NCBI RefSeq assembly: GCF_963676685.1
Contig: NC_092346.1
Coordinates: forward strand, 77,143,821-77,207,820
From: Mytilus edulis
Taxonomy: Eukaryota; Mollusca; Bivalvia; Mytilida; Mytilidae
Reading direction: 5' to 3'
Length of the DNA stretch: 64,000 nucleotides
Part shown: positions 55,771 to 64,000 of the stretch, one piece after another
How positions within the stretch are numbered: position 1 is the first letter of the stretch
Layout: every line of letters begins with the position of its first letter
The notes under the pieces: generated by a model
The model's input: the letters and a program-made list of their open reading frames with translations, nothing else
The model's database searches: none
What the model was told of the DNA's origin: nothing
Program-made: the position numbers and the translations under genes

Positions 55771-58700
55771 GTATGTAATTACCATATACACATGTCTGTT
55801 TAATAACCATAGATTATCGATCTTGTTAGCACAGAGACATCGGAACTTCAAGTTGTAGACAGTAAGTTAATTAAGTAAGAATAAATTAGGTTTCAACTTT
55901 TCAGTTAATTATTTGTGCCATTAAATGTTTGAAACAAGAAGTGAGAAACTGCCGGAGTAGCTGGGCTTAAATTGACTTATTCGATGCAATATTTGTAATG
56001 CCTAATCAGTTATTATAACGTATCAACCTACTTAAAATAGGTTGTCACTCGTAACACCAGGGCGCTTGGTCATAAAACATCACTCAGTACTCATAGCACA
56101 AAAGTTCGAAAACCAAATCTATTATGTTGATTGGTTGGTTTCTGAATTTGAGTACCATGATCGTGCTCGAAAATATTATGAATGCAAGGCCTATGATGAC
56201 TTTATGTTTTGATGATATTCGTGTAACTCGCTCTTTAGTTGCAATACATTGTTTTAGGGACTTGCAGTTTGGTCGTTTTTCGCCATGACAATGTTAGTTT
56301 TTTTTTATTCCAGTTTGGGATAAAGGTAGAATTTCAAACTTTTTTAATTTTCTGAATTTGAATTTTAGAACACGTATGGTATATTCTAAACTATTGGCTT
56401 CCTGGTGGTTAATGTTATATTTTAATGTCGTGTTTCTGTTGTGTCGTAGTTCTCTTATATTTGATGCGTTTCCCTCAGTTTAAATTTGTATCCCGGAATT
56501 GTTTTTTTCTCAATAGATTTATTAATTTCGAACAGCTGTATACTACTGTTGCCTTTATTTAATGTCAATAGTTTTGACGTTTACATAAACATTTTGATAT
56601 CAGAAGGGAGAAAGTGCCAAGAACTAAAGATCTAAAAAAATATTTGATAATCTGTTATTGTTTTTGAAAAAGCTTTGAACCATTTTGAGTAAAAATAATT
56701 TACTTGTTTGATATGTAAGCAAGTAATTTGATAAGTCTAGATATGTGCTTGTGTGTGTGTGTGTGTGTGTGTGTGTCTTAAGTCCAATGACAAAGGCCAT
56801 TTCGGTCCGTTTTATGCACAGGAAAATGAAGTCAAATTTGCACATAATGTAAGAAAAACTCTTTTAGGTAAATTTTTAGTAGCAATAAACAAAAGAACTA
56901 TGTCAATTGGGCATACTTTGATACTATATCTGCCCTTGAATTTTATTAGATAACATTTTTATTCGCTTTGATGATCCCGTATATCGTCAGGTTATCGGAA
57001 TTCCAATGGGGACTAACTGTGCACCACTTATTGCGGACCTGTTTTTGTATTGCTACGAGTTACAATTTATGACAAGAATCAGCAAAAACCCATCGAAACA
57101 ACATCTGATACAAACATTTAATAATACTTTTACATATTTGGATGATATATTGGCTCTCAATAATGACGACTTCAGTATGTATACTAAAGAAATTTTTCCT
57201 GTTGAACTTACTTTAAATAAAGCTAATACTAACAATGACCACTGCTCTTTCCTCGATCTTGATATCTATATCATTAACGGAAAGCTTAATACTGGAATTT
57301 ATGATAAAAGAGATGAATTTTCATTTCCTATTGTTAATTATCCATTTTTAGATTGTGGCGTTCCCTTGTCACCATCTTACGGTGTTTATATATCTCAACT
57401 TGTACGATTCGCTCGTGTATGTAACAACGTTTTAGATTTTAACGAGAGAAATTTATGTATTACTGAAAAATTATTACACCAGAGGTTTCGATATCACAAA
57501 CTAGTCAAAACATTTACTAAATTTTATCATCGGTACAAGGACATCATTCGCAAATATAGCTCAACATGCAGACATCTTATACGTTCAGGTATTTCACATC
57601 CAATCTTTTATGGAAATATTCTATATAAAGCACAAGCATGTCAGTATTCACCTCAGAAGCTTATAAAACCTTTAAATAGACTTATTAAGAAGGGATATAG
57701 TTACGATACTGTTGTCAGGTCATTAAAGATTGCATATTTCGGCTTTAATATTGATTCACTTATAGAGTCTTTGCATCGGAACTAAACACATGTATTTAAA
57801 AACCAGTTGTTGGCATGACACGGGTTATGTTCTTCTCATATATTTATGATGGTAAGATACTAAACCCCTAACGGAAGGGAGTGTGCCTGATATTCATATG
57901 ACGAAAACATAATCTTTCAATCAGTTTAATTGAAGTCTGGAGCTGGCATGTCAGTTAACTGCTAGTAGTCTGTTGTTATTTATGTATTATTGTCATTTTG
58001 TTTATTCTCTTTTGTTACATCGTCTGACATTAGACTCTGACTTCTCTTGAACGGAATTTTAATGTGCGTATTGTTATGCGTTTACTTTTCTACATTGGCT
58101 AGATGTATACAGGGGGAGTTCTCATAAACATATTTAACCCTGCCGCTTTTTTTGCGCCTGTCTCAAGTCAGAAGCTTTTAGCCTTTGTTAGTCTTGTATT
58201 ATTTTTAATTTTAGTTTTTTGTGTATAATTTGGAGTTTAGTATGGCGTTCATTATCACTGAACTAGTATATATATTTGTTTGGAGGCCAGCTGAAGGACG
58301 CCTCCGGGTGCGAGAATATCTCGCTGCATTGAAGACCTATTGGTGACCTTCTGCTGTTGTCTCTCTGACGCATTCCCCATTACCATTCTTAATTTAATAA
58401 TATTAAGAAATTGTAATGAATTACAAACACACACACACACAAATATGATTTTAAGAAAGATTCATTTGTTCTATTTACACAGTTTCATCCTTTATGTAAG
58501 GTTGTTTTTTTGAGGCCCCAAGTACTTTTTGAATAAAAATAATTCTTTTATTAAAACAACTGACGTTAAACTGCGAAAATCAAGACATTTTACATATTTT
58601 TTCGTGGTTTGTTGTCATGCTAAATCGTCAAATTGAAAATTTGTTTTATTTTCAAAACAATTTTAACCTCAGTATTTTAAGGTCAAGTTTAAGATCAGCT

Positions 58701-59405
58701 ATATGGTATTTTTAAAAATAAGCAATGGCATTTTGGCCAGGGGGAGGTGTAGTATTTTTGCCCATATATTTTTTTCTAGAAAGATCTCTTAAGGTTTATA
58801 AGATGCTAAGTACATTGATGCATGCAAGAAAGCCATTCACTTTGAATCAAAATACATTTTTTTAAATTTTTTTTTTGTTTAACCAAAGCGTTTTTAGTTC
58901 TAGATATCAAAAACCTAAACTTGAGAAGGTCTGGAAAATATGTTAATCTTAAATTGCCAAGGTTGAAGCTACAGGTATGACAGTGGGCGAACCAAACAGG
59001 CGAATATGCATCAGTTGTTTGTTATTTCTTCTGATTTATATTATAAAATTCAGAATGGAAATGGGGAATGTGTCAAAGAGACAACAGCCCGACCATAGAG
59101 CAGAAAACAGCCGAATGCCACCAATGGTTCTTCAACACAGCGAGAAAATCCCGCTCGCAGAGGCGTACTTCTGTTGACCACTAAACAAAAATGTGTACTT
59201 GTTCAGTAATTATGGATGTCCGAAATATTTAAATTGCTGGACTATTTAACATTACAGTCTTTTCATAAACTTATTGAGTTGAATAAAAAAGATAACATAC
59301 ATCCCCTTACTCTAATTATAATGTAGATTTTAATTTCAATTGTGTTTTTACAGGAATTAGCTAAAGCCCTAAAAGCTGAAGAACAAGTAGTGATCAAGGA
59401 AGAAA
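55705..59405 (+). CDS. Diamine acetyltransferase (SSAT)-like gene, 5' exons only
   Basis: Exon 1 (55705-55770) and exon 2 (59354-59405) encode 39 residues: MENYTISRMLPGDCTDILSA then IK, and ELAKALKAEEQVVIKEE. This matches the first strand and helix of the GNAT fold in spermidine/spermine N1-acetyltransferase and its thialysine-acetylating relatives (RPATAADCxDILRLIKELA and EEQV). These enzymes move acetyl from acetyl-CoA to polyamines or related amines in the cytosol. The intron between K22 and E23 is at the place I recall for vertebrate SAT1. Exon 2 ends in phase 1 at a GTAAGT. The acetyl-CoA loop exons are not found in the remaining 4.6 kb and should lie beyond the window. A SAT1, SAT2 or other GNAT identity cannot be separated on 39 residues. 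Confidence 0.72.
56325..56580 (-). repeat. Family C dispersed repeat fragment
   Basis: The + strand shows TTGTGTCGTAGTTCTCTTAT, GATGCGTTTCCCTCAGTTTA and TATACTACTGTTGCCTTTAT, the reverse complement of the family C start. Confidence 0.65.
56747..56776. repeat. (TG)n microsatellite
   Basis: About thirteen uninterrupted TG units lie just upstream of the RT retroelement. Confidence 0.9.
56945..58400 (+). mobile_element. 5'-truncated RT retroelement (family D)
   Basis: Coding similarity starts near 56945 (DNIFIRFDDPVYRQVIG). An open frame continues from the Met at 57006 to 57785, 259 residues. It contains IPMGTNCAPLIADLFLYCYE, the catalytic FTYLDDILALN, SFLDLDIYI, YDKRDEFSFPIVNYPF, YGVYISQLVRFARVC and a C-terminal GISHPIFYGN. 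The RT N-terminus is lost. A 600-bp 3' UTR ends with the family D signature at 58400. The same UTR recurs inverted at 61575-62235. It belongs to a mollusc and fish RT type I recognise by motif but cannot place; Penelope-like is one option. Confidence 0.82.
57006..57785 (+). CDS. Reverse transcriptase fragment ORF
   Basis: The frame is intact for 259 residues with the YLDD catalytic pair, though truncated at the 5' side. No endonuclease domain (GIY-YIG or other) is visible in what remains. It is probably not expressed as a functional enzyme. Confidence 0.75.
   Translation: MGTNCAPLIADLFLYCYELQFMTRISKNPSKQHLIQTFNNTFTYLDDILALNNDDFSMYTKEIFPVELTLNKANTNNDHCSFLDLDIYIINGKLNTGIYDKRDEFSFPIVNYPFLDCGVPLSPSYGVYISQLVRFARVCNNVLDFNERNLCITEKLLHQRFRYHKLVKTFTKFYHRYKDIIRKYSSTCRHLIRSGISHPIFYGNILYKAQACQYSPQKLIKPLNRLIKKGYSYDTVVRSLKIAYFGFNIDSLIESLHRN
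59045..59225 (-). repeat. Family D retroelement 3'-end fragment
   Basis: The + strand reads GAATGGAAATGGGGAATGTG, TCAAAGAGACAACAGCCCG and GCTCGCAGAGGCGTACTTC. It lies in the intron just before SSAT-like exon 2. Confidence 0.7.
59354..59405 (+). CDS. SSAT-like exon 2
   Basis: The acceptor GTGTTTTTACAG precedes ELAKALKAEEQVVIKEE and one base, followed by the strong donor GTAAGT. The phase joins exon 1 without a stop. Confidence 0.72.
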
Positions 59406-60655
59406 GTAAGTAATTATCTAACAAAAAGATGACCAAAGTGATCATTCATACTAATAAATCGAAGGCAATTTAATATAATCGCTATGGCAAGAAAATACGA
59501 AAAACAACAAACAACTACAGTCTATACCACACAAAAAAATGGATCCTAAATACAATATTTCAAGTAGTTCTCTGCTGTAATACAATCTTCTTTTGTCTGT
59601 CCGTTCGTTACTCTTTTAGACAAGTAAACATACTAATTTGTGAAATAACAAACGGCAATATGCTTAAACACACAATTTTTGATATAAAAAAAATGCCGTT
59701 ACTTCATTCAACTACATTTTTTTACATAAAATTACAATTTTTCGAAAAATTAAGGATTTTCTTATTCCAGGCATAGATTCACGGCTGGTAATCTACACAC
59801 GCAGAACATTTAGTTCTACAATGAAAACCGTGAGAGGATCTTCCGGTTGTGCTTGAGTGGAGTCATTATCACCGTTTTAAAAGGTATGTACATTTCTAAA
59901 TCGTAATTTTCTTATTTAACTGATCAAAATATTGAAAATCGGAGAATGCTATGCTGTGGTGAATACTTACATGGCCAGACAGGGAAGAGAAACTTGTATC
60001 ATTTACTGTTGTACGTGGAGTTGAACTCCTACAAAATTAGTTATCCCACGATAAATTGCATAAAAAAGTGACATTTGAATTTTGAAATGGTTATACTAAC
60101 AGACCTACAAGTTCAAATTTAGTTTGTTTTCGGTCAATGGGTATAAATGTCGTTTTGGGCGGCGTGTACGCTGTCCGGTGTTGATAGACGTCTTAATAAA
60201 TCTAAAAACTACATTTTTTTCATTATTTTATGCGAGAGGGGATTGGTTCTGATTAAGGACATCGTGAATGCGTGAGGGGACGTGAAATTATTTCTTTATA
60301 TCCAAGCTATAAGTTGTTGAAAGTTGTCAAAATTTGTTTAGATTGTTCATTAAAAAACACATTTGAGTGCATAAATAAAATATGAGATAGAATTTTGAAA
60401 TAAATTTTGGGAAGATAGGTTTAATATTATATCTTTTACGAATAATAAAAAAAAAGAAAATGTGTAAACGTTTTTGTTTTCTTGATTCCAGTAAAATTTT
60501 TAATTTTCCCTATCAGCCCAATGCATACTTTTTACGAAAATAGTTTTCTCCCCTTTTTTGTTTATTTGAAAAAAAAAAATTGTTAAAACACAAATGTTGA
60601 TGTCTGTTTAAATATTTTGATTTATACAATAAACCACCAAAACTTTTTTTTTTGA

Positions 60656-60668
60656 GGGGGGGGGGGGG
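60656..60668. repeat. Poly-G tract at the fold-back centre
   Basis: Thirteen G in a row follow a T run at the inner edge of the left arm. Homopolymer length is often unreliable in assemblies. Confidence 0.8.
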
Positions 60669-61290
60669 CAGATTCGGGCAACTAATCGGTTTAATTATTT
60701 GCCCAAATCTGCAAATTTTGAGACAGATTTACAATTTATTTGTTAGACTGCTTATGTATGTAAAGAAAAGATCGACGCTATTGAAAAAAAGAAAATTTAA
60801 AAAAATTGGCTCAAACGTCATGCGCACAATATTCCACAAAAGTCTCTTATATGAATTAGCAGTCTAGCCAATGAGTTGCAAATCTGTCACAAAATTTGCG
60901 AAAATTTATTTAAACAAATATCAAAATTAGGGTTTTCTTAATCATATTTTTTCAAATGATTAATTCAAGGAGAAATAAATATTTTCGTAAAAATATATAT
61001 TGGGCTGATAGGGAAAATTTTAACCTTTTTTGTAGCAAGAAAAGAAAATCGTTTACACATATTTTTATTTTTATTATTCGTAACACATATTATGAAACCT
61101 ATCTTCACACAATTAATTTTAAAATTCTGTCTCATAATCTTTGTTGTACACAAATGTGTTTTTTCATGAACAATCTACCAAAAATTAGGCAACTTTCAAC
61201 AACTCATAGCTTGGATATAAAGATTTGATTTTACGTCCCCTCACGCATTCACGATGTCATCAATCAGAACCAATCCCCTCACGCATAAAA

Positions 61291-62525
61291 GAGGGTGGTA
61301 AAGGGTTATTTTCGTGCAACGTTTTCGGCCTTTTTATTTCACGTATTTTCGTGTTTTAACGTGTTATTTCTCGTGTTCTCGTGTTTGGCTCGATTTGCGT
61401 GCTTCGTGTTTCCCCTTATTTATGTTCCGTGTTTCGTGTCAGTGCTCTTAATTTCTCGTGCAGGTCCCGAATTTGATTAAAAAGTCAGTGTGTTATAATA
61501 CCTTCTGAAACTTCACGTCTTCTGTAAACTTATAGAAATTGATGTATATATTGTTACCATTCTACTTTTGCTTTTGCAATATAAAATTGAGAATGGAAAT
61601 GGGGAATGTGTCAAAGAGACAACAACCCGCCCAAATAAAAAACAACAGCAGAGGGTCACCAACAGGTCTTCAATGTAGCGAGAAATTCCCGCACCCGGAG
61701 GCGTCCTTCAGCTGGCCCCTAAACAAATATATACTAGTCCAGTGATAATGAACGCCATACTAATTTCCAAATTGTACACAAGAAACTAAAATTAAAATAA
61801 TACAAGACTAACAAAGGCTAGAGGCTCCTGACTTGGGACAGGCGCAAAAATGCGGCGGGGTTAAACATGTTTGTGAGATCTCAACCCTCCCCCTATACCT
61901 CTAACCAATGTAGTAAAGTAAACGCATAACAATACGCACATTAAAATTCTGTTCAAGAGAAATCCGAGTCTGATGTCAGAAGATGTAACCAAAGAAAATA
62001 AACAAAATGACAATAATACATAAATAACAACAGACTACTAGCAGTTAACTGACATGCCAGCTCCAGACTTCAACTAAACTGACTGAAAGATTATGATTTC
62101 ATCATATGAACATCAGGCACAATCCTTCCCGTTAGGGGTTTAGTATCATACCATCATAACATATATGAGAAGAACATAACCCGTGTCATGCCAACAACTG
62201 TTTTTAGAATAAATGTGTTTAGTTCCGATGCAATATGTATGGTATTAATGAAGTCCATCAAATTGCTAGTCTATGAATTCAATTTTTTATCAAGTAAGAT
62301 GCAAGTAGCGGACGCTAAAAGGTGACCGCAAGGTCTTCAATGTTCATTACTAATGGCTGCATGATCTACAAGAACGACTGGATATAACTTCTGGTACTTG
62401 TTTCCTTCATATTTACGATCTTATTTATCGTGCTTCGTTTTTTCCCGATTTTTATTTTTCGTGCTACGTTTTTGCGATTTTTATTTCACGTGTTTCCGTG
62501 TTCAGTACCCCCCTTTACCACCCTC
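61291..62525. mobile_element. 1,235-bp TIR element nested in the fold-back arm
   Basis: The ends are GAGGGTGGTAAAGGG and CCCTTTACCACCCTC, flanked by ATAAAA on both sides (61285-61290, 62526-62531). The intact left arm of the host element shows the unoccupied site once. Subterminal sequence is rich in CGTGTTTCGTG-like repeats. The interior holds a retroelement 3' fragment and no transposase. Confidence 0.82.
61575..62235 (-). mobile_element. Family D retroelement 3' UTR copy
   Basis: This is the reverse complement of about 57780-58400, from CGGAACTAAACACATTTATT to the AATGGAAATGGGGAATGTGT end. It keeps almost the whole 3' UTR and only the last few RT codons. It is the innermost layer of the nest. 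Confidence 0.85.
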
Positions 62526-63312
62526 ATAAAATAATGAAAAAATGTAGTTTTTAGATTTATTAAGACGTCTATCAACACCGGACAGCGTACATGCCGACCA
62601 AAACGACATTTATACCCATTGACCGAAAAAAAACTAATTTTGAACTTGTAGGTCTGTTAATATAACCATATCATAATTCAAATGTCACTTTTTTATGCAA
62701 TTTTTCCTGGGGCAACTAATTTTGTGGGAGTTCAACTCAACGTACAACAGTAAAGGATACATGTTTTTCTTCGTTAAAGTATTCACCACAGCATAGCATT
62801 CTCCGATTTTCAATATTTTGATCAGTTAAATAATAAAAATACGATTTAGAAATGTACATACCTTTTGAAGCGGTGACAATTACTCCACTCAAGCACAACC
62901 GGAAAATCCACTCACGGTTTTCATTGCAAAACCAAATGTTCTGCGTGTGTAGATTACCAGCCGTGAGATTACCTTAGCCGTATTTGGCACAACTTTTTGG
63001 AGTTTTTGGATCCTCAATGCTCTTCAACTTTGTACTTGTTTGGCTTTTTAAATATTTTGATATGAGCGTCACTGATGAGTCTTATGTAGACGAGACGCGC
63101 GTCGATGTACTAGGTTATAATCCTGATACCTTTGATAACTATATCATATTGAATACCTTTAACCAAAAGGAAAGAGCGTCTTCTTGCATGAAAAAAATAC
63201 ACATCTTTCGGATTAGGGTTTTTATGTGAAAACAATTGTTTTGTTTCCCTGTTTGGCCATGTAAGTAAATGATTATTAAAGTTATAGGCTTCATTAGCAA
63301 TGATTGAAAACA

Positions 63313-63460
63313 AGGCCGTTAGTTTTCTCGTTTAAATTATTTACATTTGTCATTGCGGGGCCTTTTATAGCCGACTATGCGGTATGGGTTTTCCTTATTG
63401 TTGAAGGACGTACGGTGACCTATAACTTGTTGGCAATCATATCACATCTTCTGTTTTATA
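63313..63460 (+). repeat. Family B dispersed repeat
   Basis: The copy reads AGGCCGTTAGTTTTCTCGTT, GGGGCCTTTTATAGCCGACT, GGACGTACGGTGACCTATAA and TTGGCAATCATATCACATCT. A part corresponding to the CTGTCTCATTGG block is deleted. Confidence 0.7.
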
Positions 63461-63699
63461 TACAAGTCTATAGCCTGTTTAAATTAATCGGTGTTTAATT
63501 GAACTGTGTTTTTTTCTTTATATTTATGTATTTTTTAATTATGTATTTCCATTTTTATTTGTCCAAATTTAATATGAAATAATAAAAAAATCTATATAAT
63601 TTTATATCAATTCAGTCGACATTACCATACAATTCACATACATCTAATGACAAAATAATGACATTCATTTGTGAAAGTGTCTTAATAAACACAAGTTCC

Positions 63700-64000
63700 T
63701 AATGTCAATGCATCAAAACAAAACATTTAGGCCATTGTTATATTATTGTTCGTTTCTGTGTGTGTTGCATTTTAACGTTGAGTCGTTTGTGTTTTCTCTT
63801 ATTTTTGAGATATTGAGATCAGACGTGGCACGGTACTTGTCTATCCCAAATTCATGTATTTGGTTTTCTTGTTACATTTGTTATTCTCGTGATGCTTGGT
63901 CCGTTTCTGTGTGTGTTACGTTTCGGTGTTATGTCGTTGTTCTCCTCTTATATCTAATGCGTTTCCCTCGGTTTTAGTTTGTTACCCCGATTTTGTTTTT
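63700..64000 (-). repeat. Family C dispersed repeat, cut by the window end
   Basis: The + strand reads GTTCGTTTCTGTGTGTGTTG, ATTTTAACGTTGAGTCG, then a second similar stretch GGTCCGTTTCTGTGTGTGTT, and TAATGCGTTTCCCTCGGTTT. The GTTTCTGTGTGTGTT block is present twice, so there may be a partial internal duplication. Confidence 0.65.

Larger units (their letters stand above)
55771..59353 (+). other. SSAT-like intron 1
   Basis: The intron contains a minus-strand family C copy (56325-56580), a TG microsatellite, an RT retroelement (56945-58400) and a family D tail fragment (59045-59225). The rest is AT-rich. Confidence 0.6.
59780..62965. mobile_element. Long fold-back element with AGATT target duplication
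   Basis: The inverted tips CACGGCTGGTAATCTACACA (59780) and the complement ending CCAGCCGTG (62965) are flanked by AGATT on each side (59775-59779, 62966-62970). The left arm (59780 to about 60640) pairs with two blocks on the right, 60890-61290 and 62526-62965, which are separated by a later insertion. Without it the element is about 1.95 kb, nearly all palindrome. The centre (60669-60890) folds again on itself (GCAGATTCGGGCAA with TTGCCCAAATCTGC). No protein is encoded. Confidence 0.85.
59735..63150 (-). repeat. Family A copy split by a 3.2-kb insertion
   Basis: The left part ends TTATTCCAGGCATAGATT at 59779. The right part resumes AGATTACCTTAGCCG at 62966 and runs through GATGAGTCTTATGTAGACG to about 63150. 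An uninterrupted relative at about 49610 (GGCATAGATTACATTAGCC) shows the empty site. Confidence 0.85.
59406..64000 (+). other. SSAT-like intron 2 (continues beyond window)
   Basis: The intron is occupied by a nested stack of mobile elements (about 59735-63150), a family B copy (63313-63460) and a family C copy to the window end. The next exon, which should begin with two bases completing a Ser, Thr, Asn or similar codon, was not found. Confidence 0.55.

Overview
This is an animal nuclear genome window. It is AT-rich, its genes are split into exons with GT/AG introns, and its intergenic and intronic DNA is saturated with short dispersed repeats. The gene content (intermediate-filament genes with a long lamin-type rod) and the repeat families, recognised from memory, point to a marine bivalve, most likely a mussel (Mytilus or close relative). 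No bacterial, viral or organellar genes, rRNA genes, true tRNA genes or CRISPR arrays are seen.

Four genes can be assembled, all on the + strand. (1) FAHD1-like fumarylacetoacetate-hydrolase-fold enzyme, 3 exons, 3640-12723, 216 codons plus stop. (2) Intermediate filament gene IF1, 9 exons, 13746-24128, 580 residues. (3) Its tandem paralogue IF2, 10 exons, 26229-44042, 505 residues. Exons 3-7 of the two IF genes have identical lengths (90, 186, 280, 126, 221 nt) and phases. Both have a rod of about 362 residues, and both lack the lamin-tail Ig-fold that most protostome IF proteins keep. (4) The 5' end of a diamine acetyltransferase (SSAT)-like gene, exons 1-2 at 55705-55770 and 59354-59405, whose remaining exons are not seen before the window ends.

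Mobile DNA fills the rest. FAHD1 intron 1 holds a broken LINE and a tRNA-derived SINE. FAHD1 intron 2 holds a 3.8-kb inverted-repeat element whose 0.65-kb arms carry arrays of palindromes. IF1 intron 1 has a TTAA-flanked MITE. IF2 introns hold a tandem-repeat MITE, two fold-back elements and, in the last intron, an LTR retrotransposon with two 1,229-bp LTRs that look identical. That element encodes one gag-protease ORF that runs into a C2H2 zinc finger, with no reverse transcriptase or integrase. The last 4 kb contain a four-level nest: a 1.2-kb TIR element carrying a retroelement 3' fragment sits inside a fold-back element, which sits inside an older dispersed repeat, each insertion with its own target duplication.

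Dispersed repeats are named here by signature. Family A: GACGCGCGTTTCGTC. Family B: GATTGCCAATGAGAC and GGCCTTTTATAGC. Family C: GGTGGGTTGAACCTGG. Family D: GGAAATGGGGAATGTGTC, the 3' end of one RT retroelement. Family E: GAAAGATACCAAAGGGACAG, the 3' end of a related RT retroelement. Family F: AAGTGAGAGGTTTAGC. Exon structures are inferred from splice consensus, phase and family similarity. No transcript evidence was available.
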